Shown here: piece after piece, positions 1 through 11,526 of the stretch
Position numbering within the stretch: the stretch's first letter is position 1
How the letters are laid out: each line of letters opens with the position of its first letter
Source: Janthinobacterium fluminis
GTDB taxonomy: Bacteria > Pseudomonadota > Gammaproteobacteria > Burkholderiales > Burkholderiaceae_D
Direction: 5' to 3'
DNA: 64,000 nt
NCBI RefSeq assembly: GCF_028595325.1
Contig: NZ_JAQQXR010000005.1
Coordinates: 372,001 to 436,000 of the forward strand
The notes under the pieces: generated by a model
The model's database searches: none
Told to the model about the DNA's origin: nothing
The model's input: only the letters and a program-made list of their open reading frames with translations
Translations under genes and position numbers: made by a program

Positions 1-174
1 GGCCAGCGCGCCAATCAGCCAGCGATCGTTATTTTCCAACGCCAGCGCCGGCCTCTTGCGCAGCAACGCGGCGCTGCCGAAAAACAGCAAGCTTGCGCCG
101 AACGAAAAACCGCTGGAGAGGACAAGCGCGGGCGCCAGGAACAGAAAGACAGCGAAAGAGGTGAAACAGGTCAT
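1..174 (-). CDS. Partial membrane protein, O-antigen-ligase-like N-terminus
   Basis: The minus strand is open from an ATG at 174 to the window edge (58 codons, 3' end missing). It reads MTCFTSFAVFLFLAPALVL, then a second hydrophobic stretch (ASLLFFGSAALL), a basic turn (RKRP) and ENNDRWLIGALA. Two closely spaced hydrophobic segments followed by a short charged loop resemble the start of Wzy/WaaL O-antigen ligase family proteins, but only the N-terminus is visible. An AGG about 8 bases upstream supports the start. The gene diverges from the diguanylate cyclase, with about 220 bases between them. The family call is inference and other polytopic membrane proteins would fit. Confidence 0.4.
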   Translation of the reverse strand, partial: MTCFTSFAVFLFLAPALVLSSGFSFGASLLFFGSAALLRKRPALALENNDRWLIGALA

Positions 175-396
175 CAAGCAAACCTTAGAGTGCTCCCACA
201 CTGGCGGGGGGACCGCAGTCCTGCCGCAGCGTTGTTTAGAGAAAGGCACCATTGTAAAGCATCGCCTGCGCCGAACCAACGGAAAGCGCCCGAGGCTTGC
301 CCAAGCGCGCAACAATGCGCCGCCGGCGCCGCGCATGCCCGCCCGCCCGGCGCCGTTTTGCTGTATAAAGCCGGATCATAATCTCGCCGAACGTCC

Positions 397-1920
397 ATGT
401 TAAAACGCCCCCCGATCACCTTTTGGGCCACCGTCTTCGTCACCGTCGTGTGCCTGTCGCTGGTGGCCATCGACGCCTGGCGCAGCTGGAACGCGCGGGC
501 GCTGCAGCTGCTCGAAGTCGAGCGCGCCGGCGCCAACCTGGCGCGCGCCATCGCCCAGCAGGCCGACGACACGCTACGCGCGGCCGACACCAGCCTGGCC
601 GACATCGTCGAGCGCATCGAGACGGACGGCCGCGGCGCGGCGGCGCTGGCGCGCCTGCAGCGCCAGATGCAGGCCCACGTGGCCGAGCTGACGCAGTTGA
701 ACGGCCTGTTCGTCTTCGACGCCGAGGGCGACTGGCTGGTCCATTCGCGCCCGCCGCCGCACGCCTACAACAACGCCGACCGCGAATACTTCCGCTTCCA
801 CCGGCGCGACGCCGGCCGCCGCGCCCACATCGGCGTGCCGGTGCAGAGCCGTTCCAGCGGCAAGTGGGTGATCCCCGTGTCGCGCCGCATCAACCGTGCC
901 GACGGCAGCTTCGGCGGGGTGGCGCTGGCGACCATCGACATCGACTATTTCAAGCGCTTCTACGAAAGTTTCGACATCGGCCGCCGCGGCGCCGTGGCGC
1001 TGACGACGCACAGCGGCACGCTGCTGCTGCGGCGCCCGTTCAACGACGCGACGATCGGCATGGACATGCGCGGCACGACGCTGTACCAGGCTTACACCGG
1101 CGCCGGCCCCAGCGGCAGCGTGCTGCTGGCGTCACCGCTGGACGGCGAGGTGCGGCTCAACAGCTACCGCGCGCTGGCGCACTATCCGCTGTTCGTCACG
1201 GCCGCCCTGTCGAAGGACGAGTTGCTGGAGAACTGGCGCCGCGACACCTTCCTGCATTCGTCCGGCGTGGTGTTGCTGGCGCTGCTGCTGGGCCTGTTCG
1301 GCAAGCGCCTGGTGCAGCAAATCGGCCTGCGCGCGGCGGCCGAGGCGCAACTGCTGGGCGCCCGCGACGCCCTCGAGGACATGAACCGCCAGTTGGAGAC
1401 GCTGGCGCTGCAGGACGGGCTGACGGGGCTGGCCAACCGGCGCCAGTTCGACGCCACGTTGGAGCGGGAGTGGAGCCGGGCGCGCCGCGGCGGCGGCACG
1501 CTGGCCTTCATCATGCTCGACGTCGACTGCTTCAAGCAATACAACGACTGCTATGGCCACAGCGCCGGCGACGCCTGCCTGCGCGCGCTGAGCCAGGCCA
1601 TCCGCGCGCAGTTGCCGGGCCGGCCGGGCGACCTGGCGGCCCGCTACGGCGGCGAGGAATTGTGCATCCTGCTGCCCGCCACCGCGCTGGAGGGCGCGCT
1701 GGCGGTGGCCGAGCGGGTGCGCCTGGCCGTCGAGCGGCTGCAGATCGTGCACCGCGGCAGCCCGGCCGGTTTCGTCACCGTCAGCGCCGGCGTGGCGGCG
1801 CTGGCGCCCTACCATGGCGGCGGCGCGCCGCTGCAACTGGTCGAGGCGGCCGACGCGGCCCTGTACACGGCCAAGCTGGCCGGCCGCAACGCGGTGCGCG
1901 CCGCCGCGCCGGCGGCTTAA
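397..1920 (+). CDS. Membrane-bound diguanylate cyclase (dCache-like sensor + GGDEF)
   Basis: 507 residues. A transmembrane segment at about 8-26 is followed by a periplasmic sensor region (about 30-280) that fits the Cache/PAS-like sensor class, a second membrane segment near 285-305, and a C-terminal GGDEF domain from about 345. That domain opens with [15 protein letters not shown] and carries the catalytic signature as GGEEL at 418-422, an accepted active variant of GGDEF, with the metal-binding [10 protein letters not shown] before it. It should make cyclic di-GMP from two GTP in response to an external ligand. No RxxD inhibitory site is obvious just before GGEEL. Its stop overlaps the stop of the chemoreceptor gene on the other strand by a few bases. 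Confidence 0.88.
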   Translation: MLKRPPITFWATVFVTVVCLSLVAIDAWRSWNARALQLLEVERAGANLARAIAQQADDTLRAADTSLADIVERIETDGRGAAALARLQRQMQAHVAELTQLNGLFVFDAEGDWLVHSRPPPHAYNNADREYFRFHRRDAGRRAHIGVPVQSRSSGKWVIPVSRRINRADGSFGGVALATIDIDYFKRFYESFDIGRRGAVALTTHSGTLLLRRPFNDATIGMDMRGTTLYQAYTGAGPSGSVLLASPLDGEVRLNSYRALAHYPLFVTAALSKDELLENWRRDTFLHSSGVVLLALLLGLFGKRLVQQIGLRAAAEAQLLGARDALEDMNRQLETLALQDGLTGLANRRQFDATLEREWSRARRGGGTLAFIMLDVDCFKQYNDCYGHSAGDACLRALSQAIRAQLPGRPGDLAARYGGEELCILLPATALEGALAVAERVRLAVERLQIVHRGSPAGFVTVSAGVAALAPYHGGGAPLQLVEAADAALYTAKLAGRNAVRAAAPAA

Positions 1921-3686
1921 AACTCTTCCCAATCCTCGCCCGTGGCGGCGGCCGCCTTGAGCAGCTTTTTCGGCGCCGGCGCCTGGGGCGCGGCGGCGCG
2001 GCGCGGCGCGCTTGCCGGCGGCCGCGCCGCCGCGGCCGGCGTCTCGGCCAGGGCGGGCGCGGCGGCCGCTTCGGCCAGGTCGTACAGCGCCGGCGGCTCG
2101 GGCGGCGCCAGCGCGCCGGCGTCGAGGCGGAACACGCTGACCAGTTGCGCCAGGTTGCCGGCCTGGCCCTGCAGCGACTCGGCGGCCGCGGCCGCCTCCT
2201 CGACCAGCGCGGCATTCTGCTGCGTCACGCCGTCCATCTGCGTGATGGCCTGGTTGATCTGCTCGATGCCGGACACCTGTTCCTGGCTGGCGGCCATGAT
2301 CTCGCCCATGATGTCGGTGACCCGGCGCACGCTGGAGACGACTTCGTCCATGGTCGCGCCGGCCTGCTCGACGAGGCGGTTGCCGACCTCGACCTTCTCG
2401 ACGGAATCGCTGATCAGGGTCTTGATTTCCTTGGCGGCGGCGGCCGAGCGCTGCGCCAGGTTGCGCACCTCGGAGGCGACGACGGCGAAGCCGCGGCCCT
2501 GCTCGCCGGCCCGCGCCGCCTCGACGGCCGCGTTCAGGGCCAGGATGTTGGTCTGGAAGGCGATGCCGTCGATGACGCCGATGATGTCGACGATTTTCTT
2601 CGCCGACGCGTTGATCGAGCCCATCGTCTGCACCACCTCGCCGACGACGGCGCCACCCTTGACGGCCACGTCCGAGGCCGACAGCGCCAGCGCGTTGGCC
2701 TGGCGCGCGCTGTCGACGTTCTGCTTGACGGTCGAGGTCAGCTCCTCCATCGACGAGGCGGTTTCCTCCAGCGAGCTGGCCTGCTCCTCGGTGCGCGAGG
2801 ACAGGTCCAGGTTGCCGGAGGCGATCTGGCGCGAGGCCGCCGCGATCGTCGCCGTGCCGGCGTGCACCTGGCCGACGATATTGGCCAGGCTGTCGCGCAT
2901 CGCGCGCATCGCGAAGAGCAGGCTGGACTGGTCGTGGCGGGCCGTCTCGATGTGCACGGCCAGGTCGCCGCCGGCGATGCGGCCGGCGATCTCGGCGGCG
3001 TAGTCCGGTTCGCCGCCCAGCTGGCGCAGCAGGCTGCGGCTGACCCACAGCGCGGCGATGATGCTCGTCAGCAGGGCCAGCAGGCCGAAGCCGAGCATGG
3101 CCGCGCGCGCGCCCGCGTGGGTGCGGCCGGCTTCGAGCGCCGACTCGGCGCTGGCTTTCTCCTCGATCACGCTGAGCGCGCGCAGCGACTCCCACCAGCG
3201 CTTCTGCACCGGCCGCAGTTCATCGCGCAAGACCTGGTAGGCTTGCTCGCCCTGCTGCGCCTGGCCCAGCGCGGCGGCGCGGGCGATGATGGGCGCGGCC
3301 AGCGCCGCCTGCGTCTTGATCTTGTCGAGCAGCGCCGCCTCCTCGGCGCTGGCGCTGGATTGGTCGGCGAACATCCGGCTCAGTTGCTCCTGCGCGGCCG
3401 TGTAGCGTTTCGCCTGCTCCTCGATGCGCCCCAGCTCGCCGCGGATTTCCGTATCGTCCTTGAGCAGGATAATATTGCGCAAGGCCAGCGCGCGCTCCGT
3501 CACCGTCAAATCCATCGACGCCGCCAGCCGCGCCGCGACGGCGTTGACCTCGGTGATCTCGGTGATCTGCTCGCGCATCACGCCCATGCGGTTCACGCCG
3601 AGCCAGGTGACGGTGGCCAGCAGCAGCGACACCAAGCCATAGCCGACGGCCAGCCGGGTGGCGACCTTCATCTTTGCGGTACTCAT
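1917..3686 (-). CDS. Methyl-accepting chemotaxis protein (4HB_MCP, HAMP, MA)
   Basis: 589 residues from the ATG at 3686, which has GGAGAA upstream. The longer frame to 3713 lacks a comparable ribosome site. An N-terminal transmembrane helix ([20 protein letters not shown]), a four-helix-bundle ligand domain, a second membrane segment near 190-210, HAMP, and a long signalling coiled coil follow. The hairpin tip, with the conserved glutamates and the run [20 protein letters not shown], is typical of receptors that recruit CheW/CheA. The tail is a Pro/Ala-rich linker ending in DWEEF, which resembles the NWETF pentapeptide that tethers CheR/CheB in enterobacterial receptors. No che genes are in the window, so it is a stand-alone receptor. 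The ligand is unknown. Confidence 0.92.
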   Translation of the reverse strand: MSTAKMKVATRLAVGYGLVSLLLATVTWLGVNRMGVMREQITEITEVNAVAARLAASMDLTVTERALALRNIILLKDDTEIRGELGRIEEQAKRYTAAQEQLSRMFADQSSASAEEAALLDKIKTQAALAAPIIARAAALGQAQQGEQAYQVLRDELRPVQKRWWESLRALSVIEEKASAESALEAGRTHAGARAAMLGFGLLALLTSIIAALWVSRSLLRQLGGEPDYAAEIAGRIAGGDLAVHIETARHDQSSLLFAMRAMRDSLANIVGQVHAGTATIAAASRQIASGNLDLSSRTEEQASSLEETASSMEELTSTVKQNVDSARQANALALSASDVAVKGGAVVGEVVQTMGSINASAKKIVDIIGVIDGIAFQTNILALNAAVEAARAGEQGRGFAVVASEVRNLAQRSAAAAKEIKTLISDSVEKVEVGNRLVEQAGATMDEVVSSVRRVTDIMGEIMAASQEQVSGIEQINQAITQMDGVTQQNAALVEEAAAAAESLQGQAGNLAQLVSVFRLDAGALAPPEPPALYDLAEAAAAPALAETPAAAARPPASAPRRAAAPQAPAPKKLLKAAAATGEDWEEF

Positions 3687-3941
3687 GCTGTGTTCTCCAA
3701 TGAATGGGGGCAAGCGGAAAGTATTTCCTGGAAGATTTTGAGAGTCGCATCGGCGCAGGCCGCTGTCAACGGCGCCGGCGGCCGCATCAGATATGCCTCA
3801 AGCTTGCTGCAAATAGCGGCGGCGCGCTGTTGCAAACGCGGCGGAAAGCGGCGCAGGGGAGGGGAGGGACGGCCGAGGCCGCCGCCATGTCTAGACCTGA
3901 CCCCAGGGGGCAGGGCTGGACATGGGGTGCTGCGGGGGGGC

Positions 3942-5213
3942 TTATTGCTGGTCGGGGACGGTGACCATCGGGCGCGTCGCCACGCCCGAGGCGACGGCCG
4001 CCAGCGCGACGGCCGGCGCGACGCGCTGCAGCAGGCGCGGGTCGAACGGCGACGGGATCAGTTGCAGCGGCGTCAGGGCGCTCTCGGTCTGGCCCGGCAG
4101 CGGCTCTTTCGCCAGTTGCGCGATGGCCCGCACGCAGGCCAGTTTCATTTCCTCGTTGATCGTGGTCGCGCCGACGTCGAGCGCGCCGCGGAAGATGTAG
4201 GGGAAGCACAGCACGTTGTTGATCTGGTTCGGGTAGTCCGAGCGGCCGGTGGCGACGATGGCGTCGGCGCGGGTGGCGTGGATCAGTTCCGGGGCGATTT
4301 CCGGGTTCGGGTTGGCCAGCGCGAAGATCAGCGGGTGGCCGGCCATCGATTCGACCATCGCCGCGCTGACCACGCCGCCCTTGGAGACGCCGATGAAGAT
4401 GTCGGCGCCGACCATGGCGTCGGCCAGCGTGCGGTCGCCCGTGTCGTTGGCGTAGCGCGCCTTGTTCGCTTCCATGTCGGCGTCGCGGCCGGTGTAGATG
4501 ACGCCCTGGCTGTCGCACACCTTGAGCAGTTGTTTGTTCAGGCCCAGCGACACCAGCAGGTCGAGGCAGGCGATGGCCGCCGCGCCCGCGCCCGAGACGG
4601 CCACGCGCACGGCGCCGATGTCTTTGCCGACCAGTTCCAGGCCGTTCAGGATGCCGGCGGCGACGATGATCGCGGTGCCGTGCTGATCGTCGTGGAAGAC
4701 CGGGATGTTCATGCGCTGGCGCAGTTGCTGTTCGATGTAGAAGCAGTCCGGCGCCTTGATGTCTTCCAGGTTGATGCCGCCGAAGGTGGGCTCCATGCGC
4801 ACGACGGTGTCGATGAACAGGTCGGGGTCGTTCTCGGCCAGTTCGATGTCGAAGACGTCGACGTCGGCGAATTGCTTGAACAGGCAGGCTTTGCCTTCCA
4901 TGACCGGCTTGCTGGCCAGCGGGCCGATGTCGCCCAGGCCCAGCACGGCGGTGCCGTTGGTGATCACGGCCACCAGGTTGCCGCGCGACGTGTAGCGGCC
5001 GGCCGCGCGCGGGTCGTCGACGATGGCTTCGCAGGCGTAGGCCACGCCCGGCGAGTAGGCCAGCGTCAGCGCGCCGGCGTCGCCCAGCGGTTTGGTCGGC
5101 ACGACCGAGATTTTGCCGGCGCGCGGCGCCGCATGGTAGGCCAGCGCGGCGTCTTTCAGGGACAGGGTCTCGGCGGCGGGGACGGCGTGCAGCTTGGTGT
5201 TGGATGTAGGCAT
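3942..5213 (-). CDS. Malic enzyme, short form (malate to pyruvate + CO2)
   Basis: 423 residues. It has the N-terminal malic domain ([32 protein letters not shown]), the metal-binding FHDDQHGTA motif, and an NAD(P)-binding domain with the Gly-rich [13 protein letters not shown]. It lacks the phosphotransacetylase-like C-terminal domain found in long MaeB proteins, so it belongs to the roughly 400-residue class. Cofactor preference cannot be read from the sequence. The gene diverges from a LacI-family regulator, and two LacI-type palindromes lie between the two starts, so control by that regulator is plausible. Confidence 0.9.
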   Translation of the reverse strand: MPTSNTKLHAVPAAETLSLKDAALAYHAAPRAGKISVVPTKPLGDAGALTLAYSPGVAYACEAIVDDPRAAGRYTSRGNLVAVITNGTAVLGLGDIGPLASKPVMEGKACLFKQFADVDVFDIELAENDPDLFIDTVVRMEPTFGGINLEDIKAPDCFYIEQQLRQRMNIPVFHDDQHGTAIIVAAGILNGLELVGKDIGAVRVAVSGAGAAAIACLDLLVSLGLNKQLLKVCDSQGVIYTGRDADMEANKARYANDTGDRTLADAMVGADIFIGVSKGGVVSAAMVESMAGHPLIFALANPNPEIAPELIHATRADAIVATGRSDYPNQINNVLCFPYIFRGALDVGATTINEEMKLACVRAIAQLAKEPLPGQTESALTPLQLIPSPFDPRLLQRVAPAVALAAVASGVATRPMVTVPDQQ

Positions 5214-5271
5214 GAGAATTCTGGTTGGCGGCGCGGAGCCGGGTTAAAATGAATGGTTTTGCAGTATTTTA

Positions 5272-5285
5272 TGCAAGCGTTTGCA
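5272..5285. promoter_or_regulatory. LacI-family operator candidate, malic-enzyme side
   Basis: TGCAAGCGTTTGCA is a 14-base near-perfect palindrome with a central CG, the classic shape of LacI/GalR-family operators. It lies about 60 bases upstream of the malic enzyme start and 135 bases upstream of the regulator gene, within the only intergenic region that separates them. Confidence 0.6.
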
Positions 5286-5351
5286 CGCGATGTAATAAGG
5301 AATTTACCAGATAATCGGGGAAAGTAAATCCATTTCTTTGCGGGCGCTTAC

Positions 5352-5363
5352 GCAAGCGCTTGC
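5352..5363. promoter_or_regulatory. LacI-family operator candidate, regulator side
   Basis: GCAAGCGCTTGC is a perfect 12-base palindrome sharing the GCAAGCG half-site with the box 80 bases upstream. It sits about 57 bases before the regulator's start codon. Two spaced copies suggest looping or autoregulation. Confidence 0.6.
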
Positions 5364-5419
5364 CTTGTTCCCCGGCGTTTTTTTGCCGGGTTTTTCGTTT
5401 ATCGCCATTTGGGAGTGAT

Positions 5420-6448
5420 ATGACAAACAAAGCCGCCACGTTGAGCGACGTAGCCCGCGCCACCGGCGTGCACCTGTCGACCGTCTCGCGCGTGATGAAT
5501 CCCGACACGCGCGGCATGGTCAGCGCCGAGGTGGCGAAACGCATCCTGGCGGAGGCGCGCCGGCTCGGCTACCGCGCCAACCGGGCCGCCTCGACGCTGG
5601 TCACGCGCAAGTCGAACATCATCGGCGTGGTGTTGCCCGACATCACCAATCCGGTGTTCCCGCCGATTCTGACGGGCATCGAGGAGGGCTTGCGCAAGCA
5701 CGGCTACCAGGCCATCGTCGCCAACGTCGGCGCCGACGAGGAGGAGCAGCGCGTCGTCATCAACCTCTTGCTGGGTCAGCAGGTCGACGGCTTGATACTG
5801 GCGACGGCGCGGCGCCACGACCCGGTGGTCAAGATGTGCGTCGAGCAGCGCGTGCCGCTGGTGACGGTGAACCGGCGCGACGAGACGGGCACGGCGTCCT
5901 GCGTCATCAGCGACGACGGCCACGGCATGCGCCTGGCGGTGCAGCATTTGCTGGCATTGGGGCACCGCCACATCGGCCACATCGCCGGGCTCGATTCGCT
6001 GTCGACCGGGCATTTCCGCCGCCTGGGCTTTCTGGCGGCGGTCGAGGCCAGCGGCATCGACCCGCGCCAGGTGGCCGTGTGCGAGAGCAGCGGCCATACG
6101 CGCGAGTGCGGCAAGGCGGCGCTGCTGGAGTTGCTGCGGCGCGCGCCGCTGACGACGGCGGTGGTGACCGGCAACGACCTGGTGGCGATCGGCTGCTACG
6201 ACGCGCTGGCGGAGCTGGGCCTGCGCTGCCCCGAGGACCTTTCCATCGTCGGCCACAACGACGTGCCCTTCATGGATATGGTGCGGCCGCCCCTGACGAC
6301 GGTGCGCATCCGTCACCACGGCATGGGCGTCGAGGCGGCGCGGCTGATTTTGCAGACCATAGAGCGGCGCGACGCGCCCGTGCTCGACATCCGTTTGAAA
6401 CCGGAACTGGTGGTCAGGGAGTCGAGCGCCGCGCCGCAACTGCGCTGA
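5420..6448 (+). CDS. LacI/GalR-family transcriptional regulator
   Basis: 342 residues from the ATG at 5420, preceded by GGGAGTG. A start at 5360 in the same frame would overlap an operator palindrome and lacks a ribosome site. The N-terminus is a textbook LacI helix-turn-helix plus hinge (TLSDVARATGVHLSTVSRVM). The rest is a type I periplasmic-binding-protein fold with the usual NIIGVVLPDITNPVF start and the SIVGHNDVPF element near the C-terminus. The effector is unknown; the closest candidate target is the divergent malic enzyme gene through the shared palindromes. Confidence 0.92.
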   Translation: MTNKAATLSDVARATGVHLSTVSRVMNPDTRGMVSAEVAKRILAEARRLGYRANRAASTLVTRKSNIIGVVLPDITNPVFPPILTGIEEGLRKHGYQAIVANVGADEEEQRVVINLLLGQQVDGLILATARRHDPVVKMCVEQRVPLVTVNRRDETGTASCVISDDGHGMRLAVQHLLALGHRHIGHIAGLDSLSTGHFRRLGFLAAVEASGIDPRQVAVCESSGHTRECGKAALLELLRRAPLTTAVVTGNDLVAIGCYDALAELGLRCPEDLSIVGHNDVPFMDMVRPPLTTVRIRHHGMGVEAARLILQTIERRDAPVLDIRLKPELVVRESSAAPQLR

Positions 6449-6521
6449 TCATGGGCAGCTTGGCTAGCGTGTCGGCGCTGTCCGGCGCACGGTCGCCGGC
6501 GCGTGGCCTATGGTTAGGAGA

Positions 6522-7985
<1,464 letters not shown>

Positions 7986-8121
7986 GCTTCTGGGCTGCCG
8001 ACAGGTGGGAGGGAAGGGCGAACGACGATCATACGCTATTGCCGCTTGCTTAAGGGGCCGGGAACGGCAAAACCCGGGCGCGGGCGCGAGGCCGGCGCGG
8101 CGGCGCCGCTCCGGCCCCGGT

Positions 8122-8742
8122 TTACGGCAGGGCCAGGCCGGCCTGGCGCAGCAGTTGCGCCGTCTCGAACAGGGGCAGGCCCATGATGCCGGAGTGGCTG
8201 CCTTCGATGTGTTCGACGAACAGCGCGGCGCTGCCCTGGATGCCGTAGCCGCCGGCCTTGTCGTATGGTTCCATCGTCGCGCAGTAGGCGGCGATCGAGG
8301 CCGCCGACAGCACGCCGAAGCGCACCTGCGACACCTGGGTGACGCTTTCGGCCATGCCGGTGTGGTGGACGGCGACGGCGGTCAGCACTTCGTGGGTGCG
8401 GCCCGACAACTGCTGCAGCATGGCGGCGGCCTCGGCGCGGTCGGCCGGCTTGCCGAGGATGACGCCGTCGATGGTGACGGTGGTGTCGGCCGCCAGCACG
8501 GGGCGCGGGCGCAGGTGGCGGCGCCGCACCAGGTCCCAGGCGTAGGCGGCTTTTTCATTGGCGACGCGGGCCACGTAGTCGAGCGCGCTCTCGCCGGGAT
8601 GGACGGTTTCGGTGACGTCGGCGCCGCGCGGGCCGTCGCTGCGCAGCAGCAGCAGTTCGAAGTCGACGCCGATCTGGCGCAGCAGTTCGCGCCGTCGCGG
8701 GCTTTTCGACGCCAGGTAAATTTTCGTGTCGGCCTGTTTCAT
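8122..8742 (-). CDS. maf: Maf-family nucleoside triphosphate pyrophosphatase
   Basis: 206 residues. It begins with the Maf signature IYLASKSPRRRELL and carries the catalytic AADTTVTIDG segment and the EKAAYAW helix, followed by a GYGIQGSAALFVEHIEGSHSGIMGLPL C-terminal part. Maf proteins hydrolyse dTTP/UTP or modified nucleotides to monophosphates. The gene lies between rlmH and rng in the same orientation, with a 31-base gap to rlmH. Confidence 0.94.
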   Translation of the reverse strand: MKQADTKIYLASKSPRRRELLRQIGVDFELLLLRSDGPRGADVTETVHPGESALDYVARVANEKAAYAWDLVRRRHLRPRPVLAADTTVTIDGVILGKPADRAEAAAMLQQLSGRTHEVLTAVAVHHTGMAESVTQVSQVRFGVLSAASIAAYCATMEPYDKAGGYGIQGSAALFVEHIEGSHSGIMGLPLFETAQLLRQAGLALP

Positions 8743-8773
8743 CGTATTTTCTTGGGGAAGCCCATATGCGATC

Positions 8774-9244
8774 TCAGACGCGATGATAGGGGTGGTTTTG
8801 GGTGATCGACCAGGCGCGGTAGAGCTGTTCGGCGAGCAGCACGCGCACCATGCCGTGCGGCAGGGTCATGCTGGAGATGCGGATCAGGCCCTCGGCGCGG
8901 GCTTTCAGGTCCGGGTCGAGGCCGTCGGCGCCGCCGATCAGGAAGGCCGTGTCGCGGCCGTCCTGCTGCCACTGCATCAGCTGCTGCGACAGGCCGACGC
9001 TGGTCAGGTCCTTGCCGCGCTCGTCGAGCGCGATGATGCGCACGCCCTTCGGCAGCGCCTGCTCGATGCGCTCGCGTTCGAGCGCCATCGCGGTGGCGGC
9101 GGTCTTGCTGCCGGAGCGTTCGACCGGCTTGATTTCCTTGAGCACGACGCGGCATTCGGGCGGCATGCGCTTCGCGTATTCGGCGAAGCCCGTCTCTATC
9201 CACGCCGGCATCTTGTGGCCGACCGCAGCGATGATGAGCTGCAT
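8774..9244 (-). CDS. rlmH: 23S rRNA (pseudouridine-1915-N3)-methyltransferase
   Basis: 156 residues, the normal RlmH length. The SPOUT-fold cofactor site shows [11 protein letters not shown], and the C-terminal knot segment [22 protein letters not shown] ends in NHPYHR, the family's invariant tail. It methylates pseudouridine 1915 in helix 69 of 23S rRNA. It is placed six bases after rsfS, as in many betaproteobacteria. Confidence 0.96.
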   Translation of the reverse strand: MQLIIAAVGHKMPAWIETGFAEYAKRMPPECRVVLKEIKPVERSGSKTAATAMALERERIEQALPKGVRIIALDERGKDLTSVGLSQQLMQWQQDGRDTAFLIGGADGLDPDLKARAEGLIRISSMTLPHGMVRVLLAEQLYRAWSITQNHPYHRV

Positions 9245-9250
9245 GCGGCC

Positions 9251-9964
9251 TTACTCGGCGACTTTTTTGATGCGCTTGATGACGGTTTTGGCTGGCGCCG
9301 CGTCCGCTGCCACTTTCGGCGCCTTGGCCGCTTTCGGTGCCGGCGCTTTCGGCGGCAGCGCTTTCAGGGCCTTGACGGCGGCCGCTTCGGTTTTCGTCGG
9401 CGCGACCTTGACGGTTTTGCCGACGGCTTTCGAGGCCGGCGCTTTTTTCGCCGCCGGCGCCTTGGCCTTCGCCGCGGTGGTGCCGGCGGCCGCTTTCTTG
9501 GCCGGTTTCTTCTCGATCACGGGGGCCGTCTCGACTTTGGCTTTGCTGGCCGCCAGGTGGCTGCCGGTTTTCTTCGGCGCTTCTTCGCCTTCGCTGGCGG
9601 TGCGCTTCGAGGCCAGGCGTTTCGCGGCGCCCAGTTTCACCGGCTTTTCGCCCCAGATCTCTTCCAGGCGGTAGTAGGCGCGGATAGGCGCCTGCATGAT
9701 ATGGACGATCATGTCGCCGAGGTCGACCAGCACCCATTCGCCGGTGTCTTCGCCTTCGACGCCGATGATGTCGCCGCCGGCTTCCTTGACCTTGTCGCGC
9801 ACCGAGGCGGCCAGCGCCTTGGTCTGGCGGTTCGAGGTGCCGGAGACGATGGCGATGCGGTCGAACAGGCTGGTCAGGTGGGCCGTTTCAAATACGGCGA
9901 TGTCCTGGCCTTTGACGTCTTCAAGGGCGTCGACGACGAGAGTTTGTAATTTTTTGATGTCCAT
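9251..9964 (-). CDS. rsfS: Ribosome silencing factor RsfS with long basic tail
   Basis: 237 residues, about twice the usual size. Residues 1-105 are a complete RsfS domain (ALEDVKGQDIAVFE, GTSNRQTKALA, EGEDTGEWVLVDLGDMIVHIM). It binds ribosomal protein L14 and blocks subunit joining. From about 110 the protein becomes a low-complexity Lys/Ala/Pro-rich tail with AKKAP-type repeats ending in KRIKKVAE, similar in composition to histone-H1-like tails. The tail is open, in frame and shows no stop, so it is probably real. It starts directly after the nadD stop, with no gap. Confidence 0.93.
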   Translation of the reverse strand: MDIKKLQTLVVDALEDVKGQDIAVFETAHLTSLFDRIAIVSGTSNRQTKALAASVRDKVKEAGGDIIGVEGEDTGEWVLVDLGDMIVHIMQAPIRAYYRLEEIWGEKPVKLGAAKRLASKRTASEGEEAPKKTGSHLAASKAKVETAPVIEKKPAKKAAAGTTAAKAKAPAAKKAPASKAVGKTVKVAPTKTEAAAVKALKALPPKAPAPKAAKAPKVAADAAPAKTVIKRIKKVAE

Positions 9965-10615
9965 TTAGCTTTTGTATAGATTATGTTGTTCAATATAGTC
10001 TAGCACTAGCGGGGAGATAAGCGAGTTTGCCGTCGCGCCCCGTTGTAATGCCGCACGTATTTGGGTGGCGGAGATATCCACCGCGAAGTCCTGTGCCAGA
10101 TAAGTCAGACCGTGCGGCGTGTTGCGGATGTGTTCCAGGGTGCCCAGGCGGCGCGCGAACGCGTCCGCCACCGCCTGCGGCATCCCCGGCCCGTCCAGCG
10201 CGAAGCCCGCTCGGGCCGCCACGCAGAAGTGGGCGAAATCAAATAACTGTTGCCAGTCGCGCCAGGTGTCGAGGCGCCGCAGCTGGTCGGCGCCCATCAG
10301 GAACACCAGCGAGGCTTGCGGGCCGAACTCGGCGCGCAACTGGCGCAGCGTGTCGATCGAGTAGGTCGGCGCGGCGCGCTCGATTTCCTGGCAGTCGACG
10401 ACGACCGGCACGGTCAGGCCGGCGAAGGCCAGGCGCACCATCTCGGCGCGCTGCTCCGGGCTGGCCGTGACGGCCTCCTTCTGCCACGGCGCGCCGGCCG
10501 GGATCACGCGCAACTGGTCCACCTGCAGCTGCGCGGCGAAATAGCTGCCGAGCGCGACGTGGCCCTTGTGCACCGGATCGTAGCTGCCGCCGAGCAGCGC
10601 GACGCATACCGTCAC
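9965..10615 (-). CDS. nadD: Nicotinate-nucleotide adenylyltransferase
   Basis: 216 residues from a GTG at 10615 whose bases overlap the hemF stop (GTGA), implying translational coupling. The frame continues upstream, but only as an antisense-like shadow of hemF. The nucleotidyltransferase signature [12 protein letters not shown] is at the start and the C-terminal ISATQIRA motif is present. It adenylates nicotinate mononucleotide in NAD synthesis. It lies between hemF and rsfS. Confidence 0.95.
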   Translation of the reverse strand: MTVCVALLGGSYDPVHKGHVALGSYFAAQLQVDQLRVIPAGAPWQKEAVTASPEQRAEMVRLAFAGLTVPVVVDCQEIERAAPTYSIDTLRQLRAEFGPQASLVFLMGADQLRRLDTWRDWQQLFDFAHFCVAARAGFALDGPGMPQAVADAFARRLGTLEHIRNTPHGLTYLAQDFAVDISATQIRAALQRGATANSLISPLVLDYIEQHNLYKS

Positions 10616-11526
10616 GCCTGCAGCCAGTCGCGGTGGACCAGGAAGTCCGTGTACAGGGCCGCTTCCGGGCTGCCCGCCTCGGGCTGCCAGTCGTAGCGCC
10701 ATTTGACCAGCGGCGGCATGGACATCAGGATCGCCTCGGTGCGGCCGCCCGACTGCAGGCCGAACAGCGTGCCGCGGTCGAACACCAGGTTGAACTCGAC
10801 GTAGCGGCCGCGCCGGTAGGCCTGGAAGTCGCGTTCGCGCTCGCCATACGGCATATCCTTGCGGCGCGCCAGGATAGGCAGGTAGGCGTCGACGAAGCTG
10901 TCGCCGACGCTGCGCGTCATGGCGAAGCTCGGTGCGAAGCCGGGGGCGTTGAAGTCGTCGAAGAAGATGCCGCCGACGCCGCGCGGCTCGCGCCGGTGCT
11001 TCAGGTAGAAGTAGTCGTCGCACCAGGTCTTGAAGCGGGCGTGCAGGTCGTCGCCGAAGGGCGCGACGGCGGCGTGGCAGCTCTGGTGGAAATGCCGCGC
11101 GTCCTCGGCGTAGCCGTAGTAGGGCGTCAGGTCCATGCCGCCGCCGAACCACCAGACCGGCTCGCCGCTGGCCTTGGTGGTGGAAAAGAAGCGCACATTC
11201 ATGTGCACGGTCGGCGCGTGCGGATTGCGCGGATGCAGCACCAGCGACACGCCCATCGCCTCCCAGGCGCGGCCGCCCAGCTCGGGCCGTCCGGCCGCGG
11301 CCGACGGCGGCAGGCTGGCGCCCGTCACGTGCGAGAAGTTGACGCCGCCCCGTTCCAGCGCATGGCCTTCCTCGATCACGCGCGAGATGCCGCCGCCGCC
11401 CTCGGGGCGCTGCCAGGCGTCGCGCAGGAAGGGCTTGCCGTCCAGCGTTTCGAGCGCCTGCACGATGCGTTCCTGCAGGTCGAGCAGATAGGCCTTGACG
11501 GCGGCGGGGGAAGGGGATGACGACAT
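10612..11526 (-). CDS. hemF: Oxygen-dependent coproporphyrinogen III oxidase
   Basis: 304 residues from the ATG at 11526 ([10 protein letters not shown]), matching the family length. The extra 57 in-frame codons upstream are unlike HemF. Signature parts include [39 protein letters not shown] and the C-terminal [13 protein letters not shown]. It converts coproporphyrinogen III to protoporphyrinogen IX using O2 in haem synthesis. It is the first gene of the operon running left to rng. Confidence 0.96.
   Translation of the reverse strand: MSSSPSPAAVKAYLLDLQERIVQALETLDGKPFLRDAWQRPEGGGGISRVIEEGHALERGGVNFSHVTGASLPPSAAAGRPELGGRAWEAMGVSLVLHPRNPHAPTVHMNVRFFSTTKASGEPVWWFGGGMDLTPYYGYAEDARHFHQSCHAAVAPFGDDLHARFKTWCDDYFYLKHRREPRGVGGIFFDDFNAPGFAPSFAMTRSVGDSFVDAYLPILARRKDMPYGERERDFQAYRRGRYVEFNLVFDRGTLFGLQSGGRTEAILMSMPPLVKWRYDWQPEAGSPEAALYTDFLVHRDWLQA

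Noticed and set aside
423-5252. A 1609-codon open frame on the plus strand
   Set aside because: It runs antisense through the chemoreceptor and malic enzyme genes and overlaps the diguanylate cyclase in another frame. Its product is Arg/Ala/Gly-rich with no domain. It is a high-GC shadow.
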